NCBI RefSeq assembly: GCF_004405105.1
Contig: NZ_SORW01000002.1
Span: 367,025 to 431,024 of the forward strand
Origin: Jeotgalibacillus sp. R-1-5s-1
GTDB lineage: Bacteria > Bacillota > Bacilli > Bacillales > Jeotgalibacillaceae
Length of the DNA stretch: 64,000 nt
Reading direction: 5' to 3'
The notes under the pieces: generated by a model
Seen by the model: the letters and a program-made list of their open reading frames with translations, nothing else
Told to the model about the DNA's origin: nothing
The model's database searches: none
Program-made: the position numbers and the translations under genes
Part shown: piece by piece, positions 38,722 through 48,265 of the stretch
Position numbering within the stretch: position 1 is the first letter of the stretch
Layout: each line of letters starts with the position of its first letter

Positions 38722-38750
38722 AGTTTATGCGGGAGTTTTGAAAAATAGAC
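38722..38750 (-). promoter_or_regulatory. SigmaE-like promoter of ylbO
   Basis: GTCTATT, 14 bases, CATAAACT (5 of 7 and 7 of 8 against the sigmaE pattern), about 38 bases before the ylbO start codon. Confidence 0.6.
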
Positions 38751-38754
38751 TAAA

Positions 38755-38796
38755 AAAAGTGGAACAATTCTCTTTTGTGAGAGTTGTTCCACTTTT
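38755..38796 (-). terminator. Terminator of the enoyl-CoA hydratase-family gene
   Basis: An 18-bp stem with one mismatch (38755-38772 with 38779-38796) and a T run on the minus strand. It stands immediately before the ylbO promoter. Confidence 0.88.
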
Positions 38797-38848
38797 ATAG
38801 ATTGTTTGCAACGCAGTATTTTTATTGAAAACCTTAATCATGTACTTT

Positions 38849-39604
38849 TTATTTTGATTGCAGGAATTGTTCGACTGCTTTGTGGTGCTCTTCACTTTCC
38901 CATAGGACGGAGCACTGATGAACCTCGTTTTTCATGCGTTGTTCGAGGTCTCCACGCTTCCATTTTTCAATCAGCATATTTTTATAGGCTGACAGGACGC
39001 CTGGCGATTTATCGATTCTTCGTTTTATACTTGCAATGACGGCTTCGAGCGTTTCATCCTGCAGTGTAGCATCGATAAATCCTGCTTCAAAAAGCTGTTC
39101 GGCTGTATGAATGTTTGCTTCTGTTAATAGTCGAAAAGCCTGACTCGGCACAAGCCGTTCATAAAGCAGCGTCCCACCGCCCCAGCCGGTTGTAATAGCC
39201 AGGTCTCCCTGAACGAAACCCAGTTTTGCCCCTTTTTTTGCTACACGGTAGTCACAAGCCGCTGCGATTTCACAGCCTCCACCTATTGCAGTTCCGTTGA
39301 TAAAAGCAACGGTCAGCTTTGGCAGTACAGCCAGACGATACAGGATATCACCCATCTTTGAAAGCATCTCGTAAGCTTCCGATTGTGTTTTCAAAGCATG
39401 AAAGGATTGCAGGTCCCCACCTGCACAAAATGCCTTTTCGCCCTCACCTGTTATGAGCAGTGCTTTAATATGATCATCCTGTTCAGCCAGTTGGATCGCT
39501 TCTGCAAGACCATCCATCACTTCATAGTTAACTGCATTTCTTTTATCAGGTCTGCTGATTTTAAACACGAGTACCTGATCCAGTTTCGTTATGATAAATC
39601 CCAT
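38849..39604 (-). CDS. Enoyl-CoA hydratase/isomerase-family (crotonase) protein
   Basis: 251 residues of the crotonase fold. Oxyanion-hole segments are FCAGGDLQSF and NGTAIGGGCEIAAACDY. E112 occupies the first catalytic glutamate position of hydratases. The second is replaced: FVQGDLAITTGWGGG has D134 where hydratases have Glu. A Trp-Gly-Gly in this loop recalls ethylmalonyl-CoA decarboxylase-type crotonases, so simple hydratase activity is uncertain. It is a single gene between ylbO and rpmF with its own terminator, and absent at this place in B. subtilis. Confidence 0.85.
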   Translation of the reverse strand: MGFIITKLDQVLVFKISRPDKRNAVNYEVMDGLAEAIQLAEQDDHIKALLITGEGEKAFCAGGDLQSFHALKTQSEAYEMLSKMGDILYRLAVLPKLTVAFINGTAIGGGCEIAAACDYRVAKKGAKLGFVQGDLAITTGWGGGTLLYERLVPSQAFRLLTEANIHTAEQLFEAGFIDATLQDETLEAVIASIKRRIDKSPGVLSAYKNMLIEKWKRGDLEQRMKNEVHQCSVLWESEEHHKAVEQFLQSK

Positions 39605-39714
39605 CTAACCACTCCCCATATGAATACCTGATCTCTATTGTATCATGCACCCAATAGATGGAATACGCCGTTTTTTCCAAAAGTTCATGAAATATGCTCT
39701 AAATCAGGACAAAC

Positions 39715-39753
39715 AAAAAACCCGCCAAAGGGCCATGGTCCCTCGGGCAGGTT
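39715..39753 (-). terminator. Terminator of rpmF
   Basis: A GC-rich stem (39719-39732 with 39739-39753, imperfect in the middle) followed by six T residues on the minus strand, 17 bases past the rpmF stop codon. Confidence 0.85.
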
Positions 39754-39769
39754 ATCTGCAGCAGTTGTA

Positions 39770-39943
39770 TTATTTACCTACAACTTCTTTTCCTTTATAA
39801 GTTCCGCACGCTTTACACACGCGGTGAGAAAGCTTCATTTCTCCACAGTTAGAGCACTCTACCATACCTGGTACAGATAACTTGAAATGCGTACGACGCT
39901 TTCTTTTTGCTGTTTTGGATGTTCTTCTAAATGGTACTGCCAT
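39770..39943 (-). CDS. rpmF: Ribosomal protein L32, zinc-binding form
   Basis: 57-residue large-subunit protein. It begins [19 protein letters not shown] and carries two Cys pairs (CSNC and CKAC) that bind zinc. Zinc-free paralogues exist in some bacteria, but this is the zinc form. The ATG at 39943 sits behind AAGGAGGTGG. It is co-transcribed with the upstream ylbN gene, a widely conserved pair. Confidence 0.97.
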   Translation of the reverse strand: MAVPFRRTSKTAKRKRRTHFKLSVPGMVECSNCGEMKLSHRVCKACGTYKGKEVVGK

Positions 39944-39996
39944 GTTTCCCACCTCCTTAAAGAGAGTGATTGTAAAATGAACACGAGGTTCATGTT

Positions 39997-40548
39997 TTAC
40001 GATTTTTTGTTTTCATCAAAAAACTTCGCAAGATCGGCAAGTCTTGGATCAGCCTGGGGTTCTTCATCAGCCTGTTCTTGTCTTGCTTTCTCGAGCTCTT
40101 CTTCAGACAGGACGTCCCAGCCACTGCCACTTACCATTCCTTCATCCTCCAGTGCTTTATCACTGAAAACCTGAAGTGGAACCTGAAGCAGTAAAATTTC
40201 CTCAATAACCGGCTGAAGGTTAATCACTTCGCCTTCCGGCTGGTGAACTTCCTCTTCCAACTCCTCATTCACATAAGAAGCGTTAAGGATAAAGGTTTCA
40301 GTCGTCTCGAGAGAAACGGGATACCTGACATCAACCAGCGTCCTCGCACATGGGAGAGTCAGCACAGTCTCAATCTGAAGGTGAAACGTAATTTTGGATG
40401 AGCTGATATCAGCACGACCGGTTACATGAACCGGATCAACATGACGAATATCACGGTGCCGGTCAACGAGCTCATTCATCTCACGTGTTTCATCAATTGT
40501 CAGAGCTTCATTACGAAATTTTTGCAGCTGAATGATAGACCATTTCAT
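39997..40548 (-). CDS. ylbN: YceD/DUF177 family protein (YlbN)
   Basis: 183 residues of the DUF177/YceD family, almost always encoded before rpmF and in plants needed for 23S rRNA accumulation. Conserved features are [14 protein letters not shown] in the middle and the C-terminal [16 protein letters not shown]. Many acidic residues lie between 110 and 170. The ATG is at 40548. A consensus sigmaA promoter precedes it. Confidence 0.92.
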   Translation of the reverse strand: MKWSIIQLQKFRNEALTIDETREMNELVDRHRDIRHVDPVHVTGRADISSSKITFHLQIETVLTLPCARTLVDVRYPVSLETTETFILNASYVNEELEEEVHQPEGEVINLQPVIEEILLLQVPLQVFSDKALEDEGMVSGSGWDVLSEEELEKARQEQADEEPQADPRLADLAKFFDENKKS

Positions 40549-40575
40549 CTGTCATCACCTCAAGGCACAAAGTAG

Positions 40576-40604
40576 ATTATATTCCCTAGTATAAGGAATG
40601 TCAA
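40576..40604 (-). promoter_or_regulatory. Consensus sigmaA promoter of ylbN-rpmF
   Basis: TTGACA, exactly 17 bases, TATAAT: a full consensus promoter, as expected for a ribosomal-protein transcript. Confidence 0.9.
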
Positions 40605-40758
40605 GATTTTTTCTTTACATCGGAAAAATGATTCATCCCGCATCAATATTGCCTTACACAATAAATGACCGGTTCTTTTACCGGCCACGTCTAAATGCTA
40701 TTATAACCTAAACAACCTATACTTTAAAGATAAATGTAACAGAAAGGAGAAATCCTGT

Positions 40759-41982
40759 TTGAATCCAGTAGGAATTGTAGTGGAATATAACCCGTTTCAT
40801 AATGGTCATCTGTTTCATGCTTCGGAGTCATTGAAAAAAAGTGAAGGAGATCTGCTGATTGCAGTCATGAGCGGTTCATTTCTGCAAAGAGGTGAACCGG
40901 CCATTGTTCCAAAACATTTGCGTGCAGAAATGGCTCTGTCTTCGGGTGTGGATCTTGTTTTTGAATTACCATATGCTTTTGCTACACAGCATGCATCTAT
41001 ATTCGCTGAGGGTGCAATCCGCCTCCTCAAGCACGCCGGGTGTAACAATGTGTGTTTCGGGAGTGAAGATGGAAATATACGATCTTTTACAGACCTTCTT
41101 CAACTCGAACAGACAAATAATAAGGACTTGAACCTGAAAATAAAAGAGCTTATGAAAGAAGGCTATAGCTATCCTGCTGCAGCAGCAGAAAGCTACAATC
41201 AGCTTACAGAAAGCTCTTCAATGGATTTATCCAGACCTAATAACATGCTCGGGTATCAATACATAAAAGCCATCCATGAATTCGCACCAGACATTCAACC
41301 ATTGACCATTGAACGGACACAGTCGGATTATCACGACCCTGATCTGCATGCCAGTAAAATTTCAAGTGCCACAAGTATACGTAAACAAATTTTCAGCGGG
41401 TCAATACATTCCATTGAGGAACATGTTCCGCCATCCACCTTCAGCTTACTGAAACAATTTGTCAATAACGGTGGAGAGCTGATGAATTGGGCAGCCTACT
41501 GGCCAGTTCTTCAACACCGGTTACTGACAGCATCTGCTGAGGAACTGCAGCAACTCTATGAAATGGAAGAAGGAATCGAACACCGCCTGATGCATGCAGC
41601 GATTGAAGCAGAAAGTTTTTCTGATTTTATGGAAAAAGTGAAGACAAAACGCTATACCTGGACACGTATTCAGCGTATTCTCACCCACCTGATCACCAAC
41701 ACATCGAAAGAAGAAATGCGCTCACAGCGGGATCCCTCATACCTGAGACTGCTCGGCATGACGGAAAAAGGCCGCGAGCACCTTCGATCACTGAAAAAAA
41801 CATGTGAAATACCAATTATAGCTAACGTCAACCAGTCAATAGCCCCAATGCTCTCAACCGACCTGAAAGCAAGCCGTGCCTATGCATCCGGCTATACAAA
41901 TACAAACGAAAAAAGTAAACTGATCCAATCCGATTTCCTGCGCCCACCGGTTTACCATAAAAAAACAAACGGCAACCATTAG
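40759..41982 (+). CDS. ylbM: tRNA(Met) cytidine acetate ligase (TmcAL/YlbM)
   Basis: Makes N4-acetylcytidine at the wobble base of elongator tRNA-Met from acetate and ATP. 407 residues. The nucleotidyltransferase motif is HNGH at residues 14-17, preceded by VVEYNPF. MSGSFLQRGEPAIVPKHLRAEMAL is strongly conserved, and SSATSIRK lies in the middle. The start is TTG at 40759, 9 bases after AAAGGAG, giving the expected N-terminus. Transcribed away from ylbN. Confidence 0.93.
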   Translation: MNPVGIVVEYNPFHNGHLFHASESLKKSEGDLLIAVMSGSFLQRGEPAIVPKHLRAEMALSSGVDLVFELPYAFATQHASIFAEGAIRLLKHAGCNNVCFGSEDGNIRSFTDLLQLEQTNNKDLNLKIKELMKEGYSYPAAAAESYNQLTESSSMDLSRPNNMLGYQYIKAIHEFAPDIQPLTIERTQSDYHDPDLHASKISSATSIRKQIFSGSIHSIEEHVPPSTFSLLKQFVNNGGELMNWAAYWPVLQHRLLTASAEELQQLYEMEEGIEHRLMHAAIEAESFSDFMEKVKTKRYTWTRIQRILTHLITNTSKEEMRSQRDPSYLRLLGMTEKGREHLRSLKKTCEIPIIANVNQSIAPMLSTDLKASRAYASGYTNTNEKSKLIQSDFLRPPVYHKKTNGNH

Positions 41983-42044
41983 GGTTAATTCAGTTTTTTA
42001 AAATTCATTGTCCTGCCAACACAAATAGATTTTGAAAATAGAAA

Positions 42045-42135
42045 GTGGCGTACTCATCCGTAGACTTCTGTAGTGGAAAGGGTCAGGTGAAACCGATGTG
42101 CGTAGCACAGAGGGTTCACCGCCCGACCTACAGAA
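42045..42135 (+). repeat. 113-bp family structured repeat, copy B (truncated)
   Basis: The left two-thirds match copy C (GGCGTACTCATCCG, GGAAAGGGTCAGGTGAAACCG, GGGTTCACCGCCCG). The right terminal arm (GGATGAGTACGCC in copy C) is missing and replaced by A/T-rich sequence. It lies in tandem with copy C, 60 bases away. Confidence 0.8.
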
Positions 42136-42193
42136 AAACGGTTTTTAAAAATGCTTTATCCAACCTAAACAAAGGGATTTTGACAAAGACTAA

Positions 42194-42306
42194 GGGGCGT
42201 ACTCATCCGAAGACTCCTGTGGCGGAAAGGGTCAGGTGAAACCGACTGTGCGAAGCGCAGGCGGGTTCACCGCCCGGCCACGGAAAGCGAAGGATGAGTA
42301 CGCCCC
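42194..42306 (+). repeat. 113-bp family structured repeat, copy C
   Basis: 113 bp with perfect 15-bp terminal inverted repeats (GGGGCGTACTCATCC). Internal complementary segments (GGTGAAACCG with CGGGTTCACC) and a tip hairpin around CTGTGCGAAGCGCAG suggest one long interrupted stem. Confidence 0.88.
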
Positions 42307-42331
42307 GGCTTTTATCAATCATATAAACTAG

Positions 42332-42364
42332 AAAGGGAGAACATATCAAATATGCTCTCCCTTT
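42332..42364 (-). terminator. Hairpin after ylbL
   Basis: A 14-bp stem with one mismatch (42332-42345 with 42351-42364), 18 bases beyond the ylbL stop codon. The trailing T run is short (TTTCT). Confidence 0.6.
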
Positions 42365-42381
42365 TAACAACCCTACAAAAT

Positions 42382-43419
42382 TCAAATACCATCCAGATAA
42401 CTGATCGCATCATCAAACGTCTTCACCGGCACAATTTCCATGTCAGTCCCGATATCCCTGGCCGTTTCCAGCGCTTCCTCATAATTCGATTTTACGCCCG
42501 GATTTTGCTCAAGGATTTCTGCCGGCACCTCATCATCAGGAGCGAAAAACACCTCAATATCCTGTCTGTCAGCCGCTACTACTTTTTGAGCAATGCCGCC
42601 AATCCTTCCAACTTCTCCATCGCTGTTTATGGTTCCGGTTCCAGCGATCATCTTCCCGGAAGTTAAATCTTCATCAATCAGCTGATCGTAAATTTCAAGT
42701 GCATACATTAAACCTGCAGAAGGTCCGCCAATTCCATCTGAATTAATGGACACGTCAGGATCTGTTGTGATTTCCCGGTCATCTACAAGTGAAATGCCAA
42801 GCCCGACCTGATTTTCATTATCAGGAAAGGCTTTCAACTCAAGTGTTGCGGTTTCTTCATTTTCATCTCTTACATAAGTGATATCAACACTTTCTCCTGC
42901 CTCTTTAGCCGAAACATAATCAATAAATTCCTCGGATGATTCAAACTGTACGTCATCCACCTTCGTAATCCGGTCTCCCGCTCTTAACACTCCATCTGCG
43001 GGCATTTCAGGAAAAACATTTAATATATATACACCAAAATACTCGTAGGAATATTGTGCATCTGCCTCATTGAACGCGACCTCAATTGCCTGTGAAGCGG
43101 AATTGTCCATCAAATACAGCTGCCTTACACTGTATTCATCTTCACTTTCATGCGGCGATCTCACTTCTTCCACCGGAAAAATCTCCTGGTAATCATTAAA
43201 CTGAGCCCAAATATAACCGAAAATACTGGCTTCTGCCTGTGAAACGGTCATTAGCGAGAAATCACCTTCACTTTCTGTCTTGTTGTCAACATTCACAATG
43301 TCATCAAGTGCAAATGCACTTCCCGGCTTCTGAATGTAATATGGAAGGCTGTAAAAACTTCCGAAGGCTGTGATTAATAGCAGTATTAACATAATGATCG
43401 TAAATTTTCTATTATTCAT
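42382..43419 (-). CDS. ylbL: PDZ and Lon-type (S16) membrane-anchored protease, YlbL-like
   Basis: 345 residues: an N-terminal membrane helix (about 7-26), an extracellular PDZ domain (about 125-200) and a Lon-like Ser-Lys protease domain. The nucleophile is Ser234 in GGPSAGLMYALE, and the probable partner is Lys279 in GGIAQKV, spaced as in Lon proteases. In B. subtilis YlbL contributes to degrading the DNA-damage checkpoint protein YneA; the same role is inferred here. Its start overlaps ylbK by eight bases. Confidence 0.92.
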   Translation of the reverse strand: MNNRKFTIIMLILLLITAFGSFYSLPYYIQKPGSAFALDDIVNVDNKTESEGDFSLMTVSQAEASIFGYIWAQFNDYQEIFPVEEVRSPHESEDEYSVRQLYLMDNSASQAIEVAFNEADAQYSYEYFGVYILNVFPEMPADGVLRAGDRITKVDDVQFESSEEFIDYVSAKEAGESVDITYVRDENEETATLELKAFPDNENQVGLGISLVDDREITTDPDVSINSDGIGGPSAGLMYALEIYDQLIDEDLTSGKMIAGTGTINSDGEVGRIGGIAQKVVAADRQDIEVFFAPDDEVPAEILEQNPGVKSNYEEALETARDIGTDMEIVPVKTFDDAISYLDGI

Positions 43420-44206
43420 TGACTGCCTGATACTCCTTCCAACGTTCGATTTCCGTTATGATGTCCTGCAGTGATGCTTCTGCAGATTCTTCACCGAGTT
43501 TTATAATTTCTTTTGCGTATTGAAACGTTTTTCCACTGAATTGTTCAACCTTTGGTGAGATCAGAATATTTGCGCTGGATGATTTTAAATGGACAATCTC
43601 TGTCTGCAGAATATCAATACTCTGCATAATGACATCGTATATGGTATTAATTTCCGCATTCTTTTTCACCTGTGAAACGTCAACACCTATTACGATATCA
43701 GCACCCATATCCCTGCAAACTGCTGATGGTACCCGATCAATTACGCCTCCATCAACGAGCAGCCTTCCCTCAGACTTTTCAGGTACAAAAATACCCGGAA
43801 TGGAAGTGCTTGCCCGGACAGCTGTATCGATTGGACCTTTTGTAAAAATAACTCTTTCGGCTTTAATAATATCCGTCGCCACAATGGAGAGTGGAATGTT
43901 TAAATCTTCTATATTTTTGCTGTGAGTAAACAGCCGGACAAACTGCTTAAATTTCTCACCCTGGATAAACCCCATTCTAGGAACGGTCAGATCCATAAAA
44001 TATTTGTTTCTGAAGGTGCCCGCCAGCCGGTAAAGGTCATCAATATCATGGCCTGCTGAATAAAGCGCCCCAACGAGAGAGCCCATGCTGCTCCCTGCAA
44101 GATAATCAACCTGTATTCCTTCCCGTTCCAATACTTTTAAAACACCAAGATGGGCGAACCCTCTTGACCCTCCGGATCCGAGTGCCAGACCAATTTTAGG
44201 TTTCAT
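43412..44206 (-). CDS. ylbK: Patatin-like phospholipase family protein (YlbK/RssA type)
   Basis: 264 residues with a patatin hydrolase fold: oxyanion loop GSGGSRGFAH (10-19), nucleophile Ser40 in GSSMG, and catalytic Asp152 in DGGVIDRVP. Probable lipid acyl hydrolase; the substrate is unknown. Overlap with ylbL indicates co-translation. It diverges from ylbJ on the other strand. Confidence 0.9.
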   Translation of the reverse strand: MKPKIGLALGSGGSRGFAHLGVLKVLEREGIQVDYLAGSSMGSLVGALYSAGHDIDDLYRLAGTFRNKYFMDLTVPRMGFIQGEKFKQFVRLFTHSKNIEDLNIPLSIVATDIIKAERVIFTKGPIDTAVRASTSIPGIFVPEKSEGRLLVDGGVIDRVPSAVCRDMGADIVIGVDVSQVKKNAEINTIYDVIMQSIDILQTEIVHLKSSSANILISPKVEQFSGKTFQYAKEIIKLGEESAEASLQDIITEIERWKEYQAVNE

Positions 44207-44254
44207 ACAGTTCTCCCTTCCAAAGAGGCTGACGTTCTATGATCCCGAAAGAAT

Positions 44255-44262
44255 CATACGAT
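44255..44262 (+). promoter_or_regulatory. Possible sigmaE -10 box before ylbJ
   Basis: CATACGAT matches the sigmaE -10 pattern at 7 of 8 positions, 70 bases before the ylbJ start codon. No good -35 was found at 13-15 bases spacing. Confidence 0.35.
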
Positions 44263-44331
44263 AAATGGAACTTATCTTATATTTTATCATTGTCTGAATT
44301 TAAAAAGAAATGATGAGTCGCGGGGGATGTT

Positions 44332-45456
44332 ATGAAGGTCAAGGAACATATACTGTCTGCTCTTTTTTTCTTCTTTTTACTATTTATATTACTTCATCCC
44401 GATATTACGCTTAAAGCTTCTGCAGAAGGCATGAAATTATGGGCGGAAGTCGTATTCCCGGCCCTTTTTCCGTTTTTCGTCTTATCTGCTTTAATCCCGC
44501 ATATCCACTGGACAGATTACGTTTCCAAAATGTTCACATTTCTCATGAAGCCGGTTTTTAATGTATCAAGAAAAGGGTCTATTGTTTTATTAATGGGGGT
44601 TTTTTCGGGTTTCCCGGTCGGTGCAAAAATGACGGCAGAGCTTTACCGTAACAATCAGATTTCCTTAGCCGATGCCAATAAGCTGATCTGTTTTACAAAT
44701 GGAGCAAGCCCTATGTTTCTAATCGGAGCCGTTGCAGGCGGTTTTCTTCACAGTCCTGCCGCTGGCATAACGATTTTCATTTGTCATATAACCGGAAATC
44801 TTTTAATCGGAATGGCCGCTGGCAGACTGATTAAGGGTGAACAATTATCACCACCGGCGTCCCGCCAGTCTGTAAAAGTGCCTTTAATTCCTGAATTTCA
44901 AAAAGCTGTCTCAAACTCGGTCCAGCAGTTGATTATGATCGGGGGACTAATCATCTTTTTTTCAGTAGCTGCCTCCATTCTTGAGCAATCTTTTTTCTTT
45001 CACACTTTAAACAGCATCCTCACCTGGATCAAACCGGATTCATATTATTCCGAAGAGATCGTCTCGGCTTTTGTAACGGGTCTAATTGAAATGTCAAATG
45101 GAGCTGATTTAGTGTCGGAGCTTCATTTATCATTTGATGATCGCGTTCTTCTTATTCTTGCGATTGTCTCATTTGGCGGGTTATGTGTACATTTTCAGGT
45201 GATGAGCTTTATCCTGCATACACCAATCAGCTATAAGGTTTATCTCCTGTCGAGAATCGCACATCTTTTTCTATCTCCCGCTCTATATCTCATTTATACT
45301 TCAATTGCTTCAAAACCATCCGCTACTCCTGCATTTTTTCCTGACATGCAGCAGATCGATTTACTTACAACGACAGCAATTCTGATCACCTTAACCGGCT
45401 TATGCATGGGTGTTTATTGTCTTCTTCAGCTCCATAAAGCAGGCGAGAAAACATAA
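44332..45456 (+). CDS. ylbJ: Sporulation integral membrane protein YlbJ
   Basis: 374 residues with about eight membrane segments and two gate-like loops typical of the nucleoside-transporter-like YlbJ family (GVFSGFPVGAKMTAEL, CFTNGASPMFLIGAVAGG). YlbJ is a mother-cell sporulation protein needed for resistant spores in B. subtilis. The ATG at 44332 follows GGGGG. It is convergent with coaD across a shared terminator. Confidence 0.92.
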   Translation: MKVKEHILSALFFFFLLFILLHPDITLKASAEGMKLWAEVVFPALFPFFVLSALIPHIHWTDYVSKMFTFLMKPVFNVSRKGSIVLLMGVFSGFPVGAKMTAELYRNNQISLADANKLICFTNGASPMFLIGAVAGGFLHSPAAGITIFICHITGNLLIGMAAGRLIKGEQLSPPASRQSVKVPLIPEFQKAVSNSVQQLIMIGGLIIFFSVAASILEQSFFFHTLNSILTWIKPDSYYSEEIVSAFVTGLIEMSNGADLVSELHLSFDDRVLLILAIVSFGGLCVHFQVMSFILHTPISYKVYLLSRIAHLFLSPALYLIYTSIASKPSATPAFFPDMQQIDLLTTTAILITLTGLCMGVYCLLQLHKAGEKT

Positions 45457-45498
45457 TAAAAGGGAGCCCGGTAAACTAATCCTGGCTCCCTTTTTATT
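45455..45498. terminator. Bidirectional terminator between ylbJ and coaD
   Basis: A stem of about 14 bp (45455-45468 with 45484-45498) of GGGAGCC/GGCTCCC extended by A/T pairs, with A/T tracts at both ends. Confidence 0.88.
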
Positions 45499-45503
45499 AT
45501 GAT

Positions 45504-46575
<1,072 letters not shown>

Positions 46576-46820
46576 CTATATCACCACAATTCATCATTTC
46601 GCCCCTAATCCTACCATATTTACTTCTGGCACACTAGTCCCAACATAGCGCTTGTCCGTATTGAGCAACAAACTGAGCCAGATAAAAAGCGTCATAGATC
46701 TGAATTTAATCCGGCACACCTATTCTGCTTAAACAGTATAGTCTGCCTGACAAAAAATCCAATATCTTATGACGCTCTAATCAGATTCATAAAATCCGAT
46801 TTGATTTATGATACTCTGGT

Positions 46821-48200
46821 TCAATCCTGACTGATTAAAATCGTTTCATTTTTATCAATCGATGTTAAAAACAGCCTCTGCACCCATCGCTCCTGAATGT
46901 AAGGATCACCCTTAACTGATATAACCGGGGATGAATTCAGGGTTAACTGTTCGTTATTATAAGTAAAAGAAGGCTGATCCATGTAAAACATGTAAGTATT
47001 CTGATCTTTGATGACACTTACAGCGGAGTCCCCATTGACTTCTGTTTCATACCCTAACGCATTTAATAAAGGAGTCAGTAAATAATAGGTGGTTCCGTCC
47101 CGGTATATCATAACCGCTCCATCAACCGGTTCTTCATTCACTTCAATAACGCGGCTGTCTATGCTGTAATAAGGAGTAAATTCAGCTGAAGAGCTGTTGT
47201 CTGTAAAAAATGTTGTGCCTTCACCTGTAAGCGCTGAAAATTTCTGATCAAATATTGCCGGTTCTATCAGCGTTTCTTCAATCGTCAACAGCCAGCTTTC
47301 CCATTCAAGCTGTTCTTCCCCTGACAACTCGCCTTGAATTACTTCAATCGCCTGTACTCCCTTATCAGAAAGTGGATCCACTCCAAATATTCCACTGATC
47401 ATCATATCGATAAGAAATGACTGATCCTGTGTCACGTTGTAGCGATCCATTACATATTTTTCGTAAAGAAATCGTGTGACAGATGATGGATCATAACCAT
47501 CCTGGAGAACCAGTATTTCGTCTAACTTCGCGCCGGACAGTTCACTGGAATGAACAACGGTCACATACACATCCTTCAGCTGATCACTTCGCTCCTCCAC
47601 TTCCGGTTCCTGTGCGGAATAAATATTCATGTTCCGGGTCTGGTAAATTGGTAAAGGAGTTTGCAGCCATACTAATTCACCTGCATTCCCTCTCCCTTCA
47701 AAAGCGGTATACTGAATCAGTTCCAGTGTTTCAGCACCTTTGTAAGGAAGACTCGATATCCATTGTCCCCCTGACAGCAGCTGATCCGTAATGGATACAG
47801 TAGTGAAATGGATATCTGCTGATTCCAGTGTAACCACCCAGTCATCGAGGATAATAGGCTGTCCAGTATTAACAGGAATTGTGTAAGAAAGAGTAATATC
47901 ACCGGCATTCCCTTCAGACAAAAGCAACAGATCTTCACTGATCCGCTCACAATTTTCCATCGGACATGTCCTGCCTGTGGATGTCTCAGGCCAGTTGATC
48001 GTAAACAATTGATCAGGAACACGGTGAAAAGTCTGTTCAACAATGAGTGAATCCGGTTTTTTAATCAGATCGATGGATTGTGAAAGAGATGTTATTCCCT
48101 CAGAGGCGTGAACTTCCTGATAACCTTTCCATTGCCAGTAGGTTAACCCTCCTGCCGACAGCAAAAGTAAAAAGACAAATAACGACAGCAACCACTTCAT
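46821..48200 (-). CDS. Unrecognised membrane-anchored extracellular protein
   Basis: About 459 residues (five more if the first ATG at 48215 is used). An N-terminal hydrophobic helix of about 17 residues is followed by a long polar, acidic region, presumably outside the cell. The last 90 residues (LTPLLNALGYETEV, then repeated short beta strands) look like the stalk domain first described in copper amine oxidases, common in Bacillales surface proteins. The body contains one Cys-rich spot (CPMENCE). I do not recognise the rest. A promoter-like TATAAT lies immediately upstream. No equivalent is present at this place in B. subtilis. Confidence 0.8.
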   Translation of the reverse strand: MKWLLSLFVFLLLLSAGGLTYWQWKGYQEVHASEGITSLSQSIDLIKKPDSLIVEQTFHRVPDQLFTINWPETSTGRTCPMENCERISEDLLLLSEGNAGDITLSYTIPVNTGQPIILDDWVVTLESADIHFTTVSITDQLLSGGQWISSLPYKGAETLELIQYTAFEGRGNAGELVWLQTPLPIYQTRNMNIYSAQEPEVEERSDQLKDVYVTVVHSSELSGAKLDEILVLQDGYDPSSVTRFLYEKYVMDRYNVTQDQSFLIDMMISGIFGVDPLSDKGVQAIEVIQGELSGEEQLEWESWLLTIEETLIEPAIFDQKFSALTGEGTTFFTDNSSSAEFTPYYSIDSRVIEVNEEPVDGAVMIYRDGTTYYLLTPLLNALGYETEVNGDSAVSVIKDQNTYMFYMDQPSFTYNNEQLTLNSSPVISVKGDPYIQERWVQRLFLTSIDKNETILISQD

Positions 48201-48224
48201 CCCATCACATCCCATTTTTTCTTT

Positions 48225-48253
48225 ATTATACGACAGATAGGATTAAAGGTCTA
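48225..48253 (-). promoter_or_regulatory. Candidate sigmaA promoter of the 46821-48200 gene
   Basis: TAGACC, 17 bases, TATAAT. Transcription would begin only a few bases before the ATG at 48215, which favours the ATG at 48200 as the real start. Confidence 0.5.
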
Positions 48254-48265
48254 TATTTTAATCAT

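Larger units (their letters stand above)
41983..42381. other. Gene-free stretch carrying two repeat copies
   Basis: This 399-base gap between ylbM and ylbL holds a truncated and a full copy of the 113-bp repeat and the ylbL hairpin. I see no terminator for ylbM other than these structures, and no credible gene. Small open frames here merely cross the repeats. Confidence 0.7.

Noticed and set aside
42045..42385. Short open frames on both strands after ylbM
   Set aside because: They only translate the palindromic repeat copies B and C and lack ribosome sites.
46687..46784. GCGTCATA and TATGACGC inverted pair 73 bases apart in the gap between rsmD and the unknown gene
   Set aside because: Only 8 bp with a long, unstructured interval; likely chance or too weak to call.
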